From: Ruminococcus sp.
GTDB lineage: Bacteria > Bacillota > Clostridia > Oscillospirales > Ruminococcaceae
Assembly (NCBI GenBank): GCA_017960805.1
Contig: JAGCYM010000083.1
Coordinates: forward strand, 1 to 38,008
Reading direction: 5' to 3'
DNA length: 38,008 nt
Made by a program: the position numbers and the translations under genes. Shown here piece after piece: positions 24,864-32,151 of this stretch; within the stretch, counting starts at the first letter, position 1; every line of letters starts with the position of its first letter. Below the pieces are notes generated by a model. It was not told the origin of the DNA and made no database searches. It saw only the letters and a list, made by a program, of their open reading frames with translations.

Positions 24864-25106
24864 ATGGCAGTAAAGATCAGACTTAGAAGAATGGGTGCTA
24901 AGAAGGCTCCTTTCTATCGTGTAGTTGTAGCTGATTCCAGATACCCCAGAGATGGTCGTTTTGTTGAAGAGATCGGTTACTATGATCCTACAAAGGAGCC
25001 ATCAGTTGTTAAGATTGACGCTGATAAGGCTAAGGAGTGGATCGCAAAGGGTGCTCAGCCTACTGATACTGTAAAGGTAATTCTTAAGAAGGAAGGCATT
25101 CTTTAA
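24864..25106 (+). CDS. rpsP: 30S ribosomal protein S16
   Basis: An 80-residue S16, a small-subunit assembly protein. The sequence [19 protein letters not shown] followed by [19 protein letters not shown] is diagnostic. The ATG at 24864 is the right start: GGAGGTG at 24849-24855 precedes it by 8 nt, and upstream in-frame codons would put this site inside the gene. A TATAAT at 24784-24789 with a poor -35 (AGACTT, 17 bp) hints at an extra promoter after ffh. A small hairpin GCGG/CCGC near 24811 lies in the leader. Confidence 0.96.
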   Translation: MAVKIRLRRMGAKKAPFYRVVVADSRYPRDGRFVEEIGYYDPTKEPSVVKIDADKAKEWIAKGAQPTDTVKVILKKEGIL

Positions 25107-25122
25107 TGCACTAGCTGCGGAG

Positions 25123-25148
25123 GAGGTGAGACATACCGTCTCAGCCTC
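25123..25148 (+). other. Hairpin in the rpsP-khpA intergenic mRNA
   Basis: GAGGTGAGAC pairs with GTCTCA-g-CCTC around the loop ATACC, giving ten base pairs with one bulged G. There is no U-tract, so it is more likely a processing, stability or translational element than a terminator. Confidence 0.5.
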
Positions 25149-25174
25149 TGTTCCGAGAGCTTTTGGAGGTAATT

Positions 25175-25408
25175 ATGAAAGATTTACTATACGCGATCGC
25201 TGCAGGTCTTGTTGAAGATAAGTCTGCTATTAAGATCGTTGAGGATGAACCCGATGCAGAAGGCGTTATTGTTTTTCATCTTTCCGTTGCTCCCGATGAT
25301 ATGGGACGTGTTATCGGAAAGCAGGGAAGAATAGCTAAGGCGCTCAGAACTATTATGAGAGCAGGAGCTGCAAAGAGTGAACTCAAGGTTTCGGTTACAA
25401 TTGAATGA
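25175..25408 (+). CDS. khpA: KhpA-type KH-domain RNA-binding protein
   Basis: A 77-residue single KH domain protein. The GRVIGKQGRIAKALR stretch carries the GxxG RNA-binding loop (IGKQGR), followed by TIMRAGAAKSELKVSVTIE. KhpA pairs with KhpB/EloR to bind RNAs and influence cell elongation in streptococci, and it is typically encoded after rpsP. GGAGGT ends 4 nt before the ATG at 25175; the TTG at 25163 would overlap this site. The usual downstream genes rimM, trmD and rplS are absent here, and the operon ends in a structured element. Confidence 0.92.
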   Translation: MKDLLYAIAAGLVEDKSAIKIVEDEPDAEGVIVFHLSVAPDDMGRVIGKQGRIAKALRTIMRAGAAKSELKVSVTIE

Positions 25409-25416
25409 TTCAATTA

Positions 25417-25488
25417 TCCGCCGCTATTAGGGGTCGCGCTGTTACCATTTTTTGTTGTGGTATAAGACCTTTGTAAAGGCGGATTTTT
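25417..25488 (+). terminator. Large nested stem-loop ending in U-tract after khpA
   Basis: Three nested stems: 25417-25422 TCCGCC with 25478-25483 GGCGGA, 25432-25435 GGTC with 25466-25469 GACC, and 25443-25447 TACCA with 25458-25462 TGGTA. Five T (25484-25488) follow directly. It acts most simply as the operon terminator, but it is larger and more branched than needed, so a regulatory RNA is possible. From here to the LysR promoter (25489-25593) I see nothing further. Confidence 0.55.
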
Positions 25489-25593
25489 GCGTAATGTGGA
25501 GCAGATTACGGTACATTTTTTACATTGAAGCTTCAATAACGCGTATCATTCTTGTGAGAGTTTACAAAGTGTTGAAAAAAGATAAAAAATTAC

Positions 25594-25622
25594 TTGAATA
25601 TAAGTTTTATATATGATATAAT
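25594..25622 (+). promoter_or_regulatory. Promoter of the LysR-family gene
   Basis: TTGAAT (25594-25599), 17 bp, TATAAT (25617-25622). The surrounding ATATAAG/CTTAT-like repeats could be autoregulatory sites. Confidence 0.78.
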
Positions 25623-25656
25623 ATAAGTCGAATATATCAAAAGTGAGGACAGAAAT

Positions 25657-26592
25657 ATGAAGCTTCAGCAATTAGAATATGTCATCGCTATAGCGCAGGA
25701 AGGCAGTATAACTGCTGCTGCGAAAAAGCTTTACCAGGCACAGCCTAATATTAGTATTGCGCTCAAGGAACTTGAATCAGAGATAGGGATGCAGATTTTC
25801 TGGCGTACTCCAAATGGAATGGTGCTCACTCCTGAGGGCGAAGACTTTCTGCTAAGAGCTAAAGAGATAGTCGAGAGCATGCATAGTCTCGAAGATGATT
25901 ACTCCAACCGAGCTGATGACACTGTATCGCTCAGAATTGAATCCACTATTTCAACATATATCGCTGCTGCTGTTGGAATCTGGGTGAATTCTTTTGCAGA
26001 ATCTGATAAGATTGGAATACATCTTACAGAGACTGTTACCAATAAGATAATTGAAGATGTTAGCGGTGGACGTGCAGACATCGGTGTAATTCGCATACCT
26101 TCAAGTCAGTTAGGAGTTTATGCAGAACAACTAAAAAGCCGTAAACTCAGTTGCCGGACCGTTACAGAGTATACTATGAAACTTCTTATGCGAGCTGATC
26201 ATCCGTTAGCTGCATATGATGATGTTCCGTTTGAGGAACTCAAGAACTATGTGCAGATACTTCATGGCGATGATGAACTAAGTGTATTTGGAAAAAATTG
26301 TGTAAATCCAGAGTATTCTGAAGAAACGCAGAATCGATTGCTTTATGTTTATGATCGTGGAAGCAAGATGAGCTTAATGAATACGGTTAAGAATGCTTTT
26401 ATGTGGGTATCACCTATTCCGAAACAGGCGTTTCCTGATGGTGGAGTAGTGGTGAAAAAGTGTTCATATGCGAATATTCGTATGCGTGATCTTGTTATTT
26501 GCAAGAAGAGCAACGAGAATAACCGACTAATTAAAGAATTCATTGAGTTCATGGCGGGATTTGTTGAAAGAGCAATAGAATCTGAAGATTAA
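25657..26592 (+). CDS. LysR-family transcriptional regulator
   Basis: A 311-residue LysR-type regulator. The N-terminal winged helix-turn-helix (about 1-60) reads LEYVIAIAQEGSITAAAKKL, then QPNISIALKELESEIG and FWRTPNGMVLTPEG, which are classic family positions. A coiled linker leads to a periplasmic-binding-protein-like effector domain (about 90-300). The effector is not recognisable, and no target gene is divergent from it: its neighbours are khpA upstream in the same direction and a convergent Nudix gene. GTGAGGA lies about 8 nt before the ATG. Two intrinsic terminators follow in tandem. Confidence 0.9.
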   Translation: MKLQQLEYVIAIAQEGSITAAAKKLYQAQPNISIALKELESEIGMQIFWRTPNGMVLTPEGEDFLLRAKEIVESMHSLEDDYSNRADDTVSLRIESTISTYIAAAVGIWVNSFAESDKIGIHLTETVTNKIIEDVSGGRADIGVIRIPSSQLGVYAEQLKSRKLSCRTVTEYTMKLLMRADHPLAAYDDVPFEELKNYVQILHGDDELSVFGKNCVNPEYSEETQNRLLYVYDRGSKMSLMNTVKNAFMWVSPIPKQAFPDGGVVVKKCSYANIRMRDLVICKKSNENNRLIKEFIEFMAGFVERAIESED

Positions 26593-26597
26593 AATAC

Positions 26598-26637
26598 AGC
26601 CGTTTGGTCACTTGAACTGACTAAACGGCTTTTTTTA
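26598..26637 (+). terminator. First terminator after the LysR gene
   Basis: A 13-bp stem (AGCCGTTTGGTCA with TGACTAAACGGCT, one G-U pair), then seven T. Confidence 0.92.
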
Positions 26638-26653
26638 TTATGATAATAAAAAT

Positions 26654-26694
26654 AGAACGAGAAACTCTTGGGGGACAGTTTCTCGTTCTTTTTT
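26654..26694 (+). terminator. Second terminator after the LysR gene
   Basis: A perfect 13-bp stem AGAACGAGAAACT/AGTTTCTCGTTCT, then six T (26689-26694). It stands only 17 bases after the first terminator. Confidence 0.92.
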
Positions 26695-26732
26695 ATAAAG
26701 GATGAAATTAGAGAAAAACTTTAAAGAAAGCG

Positions 26733-26777
26733 TGTGTTATGATGTATCCGCTCTTTCTATGTTTTTATTATAACACA
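26733..26777. repeat. Inverted repeat in the LysR/Nudix tail-to-tail gap
   Basis: TGTGTTAT (26733-26740) and ATAACACA (26770-26777), a perfect 8-bp inverted repeat separated by 29 bases. The AT-rich gap 26695-26891, bounded by terminators on both sides, holds no reading frame I would support. A shorter palindrome GCTTATATGATAAGC lies near 26814-26828. Confidence 0.4.
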
Positions 26778-26891
26778 TGATAGATTGAGAATCAAATATA
26801 TAATATTTATCAGCTTATATGATAAGCATATTTATTGTTTATATCAATTAATCAAATACCTGCATATATTTACCATATATGCATCAGAAAG

Positions 26892-26920
26892 AAAAAATAC
26901 CGCAGAACTACGCCTGCGGT
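26892..26920 (-). terminator. Terminator of the Nudix gene
   Basis: On the minus strand, a 7-bp stem ACCGCAG/CTGCGGT with an 8-nt loop, followed by a T-rich tail (26892-26898 as A-run on the plus strand). Confidence 0.85.
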
Positions 26921-26927
26921 AATAATT

Positions 26928-27341
26928 TCATAGAGCTTCCTTGATTGCTGTTTTTGCTTTGGTAACTATAGTTTTATCGTTTTCATATGAGAGAATATTT
27001 GATGCGTATGAAATGTCGACCCAACGCACTTCGGCTATTTCATCCTCTTGTGGGTGAAAATCTACATTACGTGCCTTTGCGAGAAAATAGACAACAACCT
27101 TCATGGTGTCCTTTTTGGGTGAGTAAGTTACTGTTTCACGGAAAGTTGGATCAATAATTACATCAATAGCTGTTTCCTCTTTTATTTCGCGCATAGCTGT
27201 CTCTATCTCAGTTTCGCCGGCTTCTACATGTCCTTTAGGGAACGACCAGTGTCCACTGTTTATGTGTTTGATGAGAAGTATTTCTGTGTTGCCATGATAT
27301 TTACGATAAACAATAGCTCCGCATGATTTTTCGTGAAGCAT
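26928..27341 (-). CDS. Nudix hydrolase (Ap4A hydrolase-like)
   Basis: A 137-residue Nudix hydrolase. The Nudix box spans about 38-60: GHVEAGETEIETAMREIKEE followed by TAI, fitting G-x5-E-x7-R-E-U-x-E-E with Thr in the usual Gly position, a common variant in diadenosine tetraphosphatase-like members. The LLIKHINSGHWSFPKGHVE lead-in supports that branch, though the nucleotide substrate is not certain. The start at 27341 (MLHEKSCGAIVYR) has AAAGGA about 7 nt upstream; the longer frame to 27392 adds 17 residues unlike the family and lacks a well-placed site. It is transcribed alone from the promoter at 27454-27426. Confidence 0.88.
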   Translation of the reverse strand: MLHEKSCGAIVYRKYHGNTEILLIKHINSGHWSFPKGHVEAGETEIETAMREIKEETAIDVIIDPTFRETVTYSPKKDTMKVVVYFLAKARNVDFHPQEDEIAEVRWVDISYASNILSYENDKTIVTKAKTAIKEAL

Positions 27342-27425
27342 ATTCTGTCCTTTCTTGCCTCCTAAAAGGCATATTTCGGAACCGTCAGCCATGGGAACGG
27401 CTTCGCTCCTATTAGTGTCATATCT

Positions 27426-27454
27426 ATTATATCATACAATTGTGAAAAAAGCAA
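27426..27454 (-). promoter_or_regulatory. Promoter of the Nudix gene
   Basis: Minus strand TTGCTT (27454-27449), 17 bp, TATAAT (27431-27426). The leader of about 75 nt before the chosen ATG contains a GCCT/AGGC mini-hairpin. Confidence 0.72.
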
Positions 27455-27489
27455 CAGGCGGAAATAAAAAAAGCTGTTTATGTGGATAT

Positions 27490-27524
27490 GCCGCGAAATG
27501 CACAACGTGCTGTCCGTGAGCGGC
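27490..27524. other. GC-rich nested hairpin upstream of lysC
   Basis: GCCGC (27490-27494) pairs with GCGGC (27520-27524), enclosing GCAC-AAC-GTGC-like 27500-27503/27507-27510. A looser pairing follows (ACAAGCGT near 27527 with ACG..CTTGT near 27552). It stands out from the AT-rich surroundings and may be a small RNA or leader element. A TATAAT at 27608-27613 nearer the gene lacks a good -35. Confidence 0.4.
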
Positions 27525-27659
27525 GTACAAGCGTATTCACTAAAAACACACGTTAACTTGTGCGGAAATTTGACTTTCTGTCAATAGATTTTCCCGATTT
27601 TTTGGAGTATAATTGATATTGCTACTATAATATCAATTATTTTGAGAAAGGATTTTCTT

Positions 27660-28997
27660 ATGTCTTATAAAGTTGTAAAATTCGGAGGAAGTTCTCTTGC
27701 TGATGCTAATCAGTTCAAAAAGGTTGCGGCTATTATAAAATCTGATGATAAGCGTCGTTTTGTTGTTCCGTCTGCACCTGGAAAACGCTTTTCAGATGAT
27801 ATAAAAGTTACGGATATGTTATACAAGTGCTGTGAACTTGCAGGAAGCGGAGTAGATTTCTCTGAAGATCTGCAGATGATAAAGGATCGTTACAATGGTA
27901 TAATTTCTGAACTTGGAATGGATATGTCGCTCGATGATGAGTTTGCAACTATTGAACATGAACTCAAAGCTCGTCCTGCAAAGGATTATGCTGCTAGCCG
28001 CGGTGAATATCTCAATGGAAAGGTTCTTGCAAAGTACCTCGGATTCAATTTCGTTGATGCTGCTGATGTTATTGTATTCAATAATAAAGGTGTTCTTTTA
28101 CTTGATGATACTGTTAAAGCTGTACGTGAGCGTATAAAAGGTCTTGATAATGCTGTTATACCTGGCTTTTACGGAAAAACTACCGAAGGATTTATCAAGA
28201 CATTTTCACGTGGCGGTTCTGATGTAACAGGTTCTATTATAGCGAATGCAGTAAGAGCCGAGATTTATGAAAACTGGACAGATGTTTCGGGATTCTTAGT
28301 TGCTGATCCACGTATAGTTGATCATCCTGATGTTATTGAAACAATTACTTATCGTGAGCTTAGAGAGCTTGCGTATATGGGGGCATCTGTTCTTCATGAA
28401 GATGCTATTTTCCCTGTTCGTTCAGCAGGTATACCAATAAACATTCGCAATACGAATGCTCCTGAGGACGCAGGAACGATGATTGTTTCAAACGATTATG
28501 ATTTTAGTCGTGAAAGCCTTGGACACACGATTACTGGTATTGCAGGTAAGAAGGGGTTCAGTTCTATCAATATTGAAAAGGCCATGATGAATAATGAGCA
28601 TGGTTTTGGTATGAAAGTACTGAAGGTACTTTATGATAACGGTCTTTCATTTGAACATATGCCATCAGGTATTGATACTATGAGCATTACTCTTGAAACA
28701 GCAAAACTTGACCCCGTTCGTGATAAAGTTATAGCTGAGCTTCGCCGTGAAGTTGAACCAGATCATATTGAGATCGAGGATGGACTTGCTATCCTTGCTG
28801 TAGTTGGTAGAAGAATGAAAAATACGCGTGGAACAGTAGCACGTGTATTTGCTGCTATGGCTCATGCAAGGATAAACGTCAAGCTTATTGACCAAGGTTC
28901 AAGTGAGTTGAACGTAATAATTGGTGTTAGCGAGAACGATCTTCCGGAAGCTATTCGTCGAATTTATGATATGTTTATAAACTCAGAAAAGCAATAA
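27660..28997 (+). CDS. lysC: Aspartate kinase
   Basis: A 445-residue aspartokinase that phosphorylates aspartate in the first step of Lys/Thr/Met biosynthesis. The kinase domain begins VVKFGGSSLAD and includes FSRGGSDVTGS and a WTDVSGFLVADPR loop. The C-terminal part has two ACT regulatory domains (about 295-370, and 375-440 with AVVGRRMKNTRGTVARVF), where amino-acid feedback inhibitors bind. The start at 27660 has GAAAGGA about 7 nt upstream; the TTG at 27642 is rejected because it lies upstream of this site. The leader shows no recognisable lysine riboswitch. Confidence 0.93.
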   Translation: MSYKVVKFGGSSLADANQFKKVAAIIKSDDKRRFVVPSAPGKRFSDDIKVTDMLYKCCELAGSGVDFSEDLQMIKDRYNGIISELGMDMSLDDEFATIEHELKARPAKDYAASRGEYLNGKVLAKYLGFNFVDAADVIVFNNKGVLLLDDTVKAVRERIKGLDNAVIPGFYGKTTEGFIKTFSRGGSDVTGSIIANAVRAEIYENWTDVSGFLVADPRIVDHPDVIETITYRELRELAYMGASVLHEDAIFPVRSAGIPINIRNTNAPEDAGTMIVSNDYDFSRESLGHTITGIAGKKGFSSINIEKAMMNNEHGFGMKVLKVLYDNGLSFEHMPSGIDTMSITLETAKLDPVRDKVIAELRREVEPDHIEIEDGLAILAVVGRRMKNTRGTVARVFAAMAHARINVKLIDQGSSELNVIIGVSENDLPEAIRRIYDMFINSEKQ

Positions 28998-29027
28998 TAT
29001 CAAACGTTCTTCGTTTCTCAAAACAAT

Positions 29028-29064
29028 ACACCCCTTCATTGTGAAAACTACAAAGAAGGGGTGT
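29028..29064. terminator. Terminator between lysC and the CotH gene
   Basis: A 10-bp stem ACACCCCTTC/GAAGGGGTGT with a 17-nt loop that can pair further (TTGT/ACAA). It is placed between convergent genes; the tails are only moderately U-rich in both directions. Confidence 0.75.
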
Positions 29065-29098
29065 TAATTATTCATGGATTCGAATATTGTCATTCAAA

Positions 29099-31444
29099 TC
29101 ATCTTTTGAACTTGAAAGCAAATCCAAGACCGGCAAGCAGTATCAGTGCAGAAGCGCCAAGAAGCACGAGCACCATAGGGTCTTTTTGTTTACTAGCGCC
29201 ACCCATTCCAGGGAATGATCCCATCTGAGGACGGCTTTCTCTAGAAGAGTCTTTCGTTACTGCAGTAGTTGTTTTCTGTTCATTTTTTGATGAAGAATCT
29301 GTTGTAGTTGTTGAAACTGATTTATCTGCAGATGTAGTTGTTTTGCCGAAACCATCAGGGATATTGTTTGGATCAAAGCCTTCAGGCATGTTATTAGGAT
29401 CAAAGTCTCCGCCAAAGCCTTGTGATGGGTCAAAGCCCTCTGGCATATTGTCGGGGTCAAAATCTCCTCCAAAACCTTGAGGTGGCCTGCCTCCACGACC
29501 ATTTGGAGCATTATTCTGACTGTCAGTTTCAGAAATAGTATAATTACTTAGGGTTCTGACGGATTGCTCTGAGGTTCCTATTGATATTTTGTCATTGGAA
29601 CGTTCAGTGTTTTTTGAATCATCAGTATTATCAGATTTTCTTGTTCTGTTACCAAAATCTGAACGCTGACCGCCGCCTCCAAAACCGCCGCCCATAGAAC
29701 CCATATCAGAGATATTTAGGTCGGACGTATCAATAAGTGAACTGCTGTTTGCAGACTGATCACTGGAGTTAGAAGGAATCGATCCGTTTAGTTGCCCATT
29801 AACACTCTCTTCGCGGAGCTGGCAGAATTTACTAATAGCTTCGACACCCTTCTTAAATTCTTCATATGTACAGAATTTTGTAGGATCTTTTTCTACATAT
29901 TCATCAATGAGTTCGGCAGTATCAGATATCAACTTTTCAAAATCAATGCTGTCAAGGAACTTGTTGAAAAGCTGATGGTACTGTTCGGTATATTCTTCGT
30001 TGTCAAATATCCACGAAATCATCGGTCGGTCACTCATGTCGCCTGAAACAGGTGTATCTATAGCTGAATTTACAGATGATGATGCATTTCCACCCATGAA
30101 AGAGCCATATGCGAGATTATAATCCCAAGGTATCATTGAGAGCTGACCATTTTCTTCATATAGGTAATAGTTGTGTATCATCTGTCCAGTATAGCTATCT
30201 CCGTTGCAAAGGAAATTGTGTACCACAAAGTAGCGTATAACCTCCTCAACATCAACGGTATTCTCTAAATCAGATTGTTCAGTTAAAGTTTTAAGGGAAT
30301 GTATAAGACGATTCTGATCGGCAGTATTAACAATAGTTTTAGCATTACCAAAAATATTTGAGTAGCTGCTTTCGTCGTCATCAATATATTTCAGTTTAAC
30401 GTCGTCGCTTCCCATTCCAAATCCACCGCCGAATCCGCCAAATCCTACTTTGCCTTCACCATTATTGGATGGATCAAAGCCTTCAGGTAAATTGTCAGGA
30501 TCGAAGTCACTAGGCATTTCACCACCGAAGCCGTGTGAAGGGTCAAAGCCTTCAGGCATGTTATTGGGATCAAAGTTTCCTAAAAAACCTTGTGATGGGT
30601 CAAAGTTTGAAGGATCAAAATTGGAAAAATCAAAATCTGAAGGCATTTCTCCGTTAGAGAGATCAGGTTTCCCTTCGAATTTTTTTGACGGATCAAAGCC
30701 GTTTGATGATCTATTATTTTTGCGATTAGTATTATCAGATTCTTTTTCTCCTGAAGAATCATCTGAATTATCGTCCATAAAATCACTCATACTGAAATCT
30801 CTTCCATTGCCTCTTCCACCGCCAAAGCTCATGCTGTCTGGCTTGTAGAGGTCACCATAATTGCTACCATAATTACGCTGTAGGAAGGATTCTTCGATAG
30901 CTTCAACAGCAAGATAAAGGCCCCAGTCCTCACCATTTACAGTGATGTATGCGTAACTGCATAACGGTGCATCAACGCCAAAATCATACATGAGAGTGTA
31001 TGCAAGATAGTCTTTCATATAGGTATTATCTTGTATGATATTGTTAAGGCAAAGTTTATCCAGGCCATGATAACTTTTTGTGTCATCATACTGGTCAAAC
31101 TCAATTTTGAAACTGTAACGATTGCTGTTCATGTTTTTTACGGAGCTAAGAGATGTGTTGCCTTTTGCGCGTATTCCGACATCGCGAATTGATTCGCCAT
31201 CAATAATAATGTTGCAGGATGTATATTCTTCATTCTCGCATGTTTCTAGGAAGCTGTCCCAGTCATTGATAACAATATCTAAGGAGTGAACTTTTGAATG
31301 ATCAAATAGTCTGTTTTCGTAACCTATAGCATGTGCAGTTGTCTCAACTCCCAGAGCTTGCCCATTGCAGAAAATGAACGCTACTACAAGCGTCAGAGCA
31401 ACAATGACTATACATATTTTGTCTATGCTCTTATGTGCTGACAT
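29099..31444 (-). CDS. CotH-family kinase-like surface protein with FDP/Gly-rich repeats
   Basis: A 781-residue exported protein. The N-terminal helix (about 10-30) is a signal or anchor, and a C-terminal helix (about 753-775) is followed by KFKR. The CotH domain covers about 50-205 and 345-560, with VGIRAKGNTSL, GLDKLCLNN, WGLYLAVEAIEE and MIPWDYNLAYG (expected metal-binding Asp). CotH proteins are extracytoplasmic protein kinases related to those phosphorylating spore-coat CotB/CotG. The domain is split by about 135 residues of Asp/Ser, then FDP-NNMPEGFDP-type repeats, and a second repeat cluster lies at about 665-710 in the stalk. It is third in the VTC-DUF4956-CotH operon, 12 bases after DUF4956. 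AAGGG precedes the ATG. No LPxTG motif is seen. Confidence 0.88.
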   Translation of the reverse strand: MSAHKSIDKICIVIVALTLVVAFIFCNGQALGVETTAHAIGYENRLFDHSKVHSLDIVINDWDSFLETCENEEYTSCNIIIDGESIRDVGIRAKGNTSLSSVKNMNSNRYSFKIEFDQYDDTKSYHGLDKLCLNNIIQDNTYMKDYLAYTLMYDFGVDAPLCSYAYITVNGEDWGLYLAVEAIEESFLQRNYGSNYGDLYKPDSMSFGGGRGNGRDFSMSDFMDDNSDDSSGEKESDNTNRKNNRSSNGFDPSKKFEGKPDLSNGEMPSDFDFSNFDPSNFDPSQGFLGNFDPNNMPEGFDPSHGFGGEMPSDFDPDNLPEGFDPSNNGEGKVGFGGFGGGFGMGSDDVKLKYIDDDESSYSNIFGNAKTIVNTADQNRLIHSLKTLTEQSDLENTVDVEEVIRYFVVHNFLCNGDSYTGQMIHNYYLYEENGQLSMIPWDYNLAYGSFMGGNASSSVNSAIDTPVSGDMSDRPMISWIFDNEEYTEQYHQLFNKFLDSIDFEKLISDTAELIDEYVEKDPTKFCTYEEFKKGVEAISKFCQLREESVNGQLNGSIPSNSSDQSANSSSLIDTSDLNISDMGSMGGGFGGGGQRSDFGNRTRKSDNTDDSKNTERSNDKISIGTSEQSVRTLSNYTISETDSQNNAPNGRGGRPPQGFGGDFDPDNMPEGFDPSQGFGGDFDPNNMPEGFDPNNIPDGFGKTTTSADKSVSTTTTDSSSKNEQKTTTAVTKDSSRESRPQMGSFPGMGGASKQKDPMVLVLLGASALILLAGLGFAFKFKR

Positions 31445-31456
31445 CTTATCACACCC

Positions 31457-32128
31457 TTATCCCATATAGTCGCCGTTATAGCTTACTAAAACCGCGCTCT
31501 GTATTCCTTCCATATCTGCAAGAGCATTTACGAAATCTGTATTGTCATCCTTGAGACGGATTTCCATATTCAATTCAACTGCGCCTTTCTGAGCAGACTT
31601 GCTCTTTACGATGCATCTTTCAGCTTTCTCATCAAGAAAAGCCTTTGCTTTTGTTTCTGCATCGTGACCGTCACAGCGAACTACTACGATATAGGGATTC
31701 TTGTGTACTTTGCGGTTTACAAAAACTAGGAGAATCACACCAATAATCACGCTTCCAACAACTGCGAGCGGGATCATTCCTGCAGCAAGAACAATACCTA
31801 CTGCGATAGACCAGAAAAGAAATGCGATATCGAGAGGTTCTTTAATGGCAGTACGGAAACGGACTATGGACAGTGCACCGACCATACCGAGCGAGAGAAC
31901 GACGTTACTTGTAACTGCTAAAATAACAACGGTGGTTATCATTGTGAGGGCTACTAGAGTAGTGCCAAAGCTTGCAGAGTACATTACGCCTGAATATGTC
32001 TTTTTATAAACTAGGAAAATAAAAATACCGAGTCCAAAAGCAAGAATAAGAGCGATAGCCATATCAAGCACGCTCACGCTTGTGACGTTCTCTAGGAAAT
32101 TTGATTTTAAAATATCATTAAAGCTCAT
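31457..32128 (-). CDS. DUF4956 membrane protein
   Basis: A 223-residue membrane protein of the DUF4956 family. Three or four hydrophobic helices occupy about 20-135, with the conserved loop SLGMVGALSIVRFRTAIKEP. A soluble C-terminal domain (about 145-223) follows. The family is repeatedly found beside VTC-domain and CotH genes in bacteria, but its role is unknown; a channel or scaffold for the polymerase is a reasonable inference. The ATG at 32128 is preceded by AAAGGAG at 9 nt; an in-frame extension to 32170 overlaps the VTC gene and this site. The gene lies 23 bases after the VTC stop. Confidence 0.87.
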   Translation of the reverse strand: MSFNDILKSNFLENVTSVSVLDMAIALILAFGLGIFIFLVYKKTYSGVMYSASFGTTLVALTMITTVVILAVTSNVVLSLGMVGALSIVRFRTAIKEPLDIAFLFWSIAVGIVLAAGMIPLAVVGSVIIGVILLVFVNRKVHKNPYIVVVRCDGHDAETKAKAFLDEKAERCIVKSKSAQKGAVELNMEIRLKDDNTDFVNALADMEGIQSAVLVSYNGDYMG

Positions 32129-32151
32129 TGTAAAAAACTCCTTTTTTGTTA

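Noticed and set aside
27455-27659. Lysine riboswitch upstream of lysC
   Set aside because: I looked for its conserved core segments and do not see them; the region is described as a hairpin of unknown role.
30450-30848. 132-codon frame on the plus strand, rich in Ser/Gly/Lys
   Set aside because: It is antisense to the FDP repeats of the CotH protein; there is no ribosome binding site and the composition mirrors the repeat.
30960-31444. LPxTG sortase anchor in the CotH protein
   Set aside because: The C-terminus has a hydrophobic helix and basic tail but no LPxTG-like motif before it; a plain membrane anchor is likelier.
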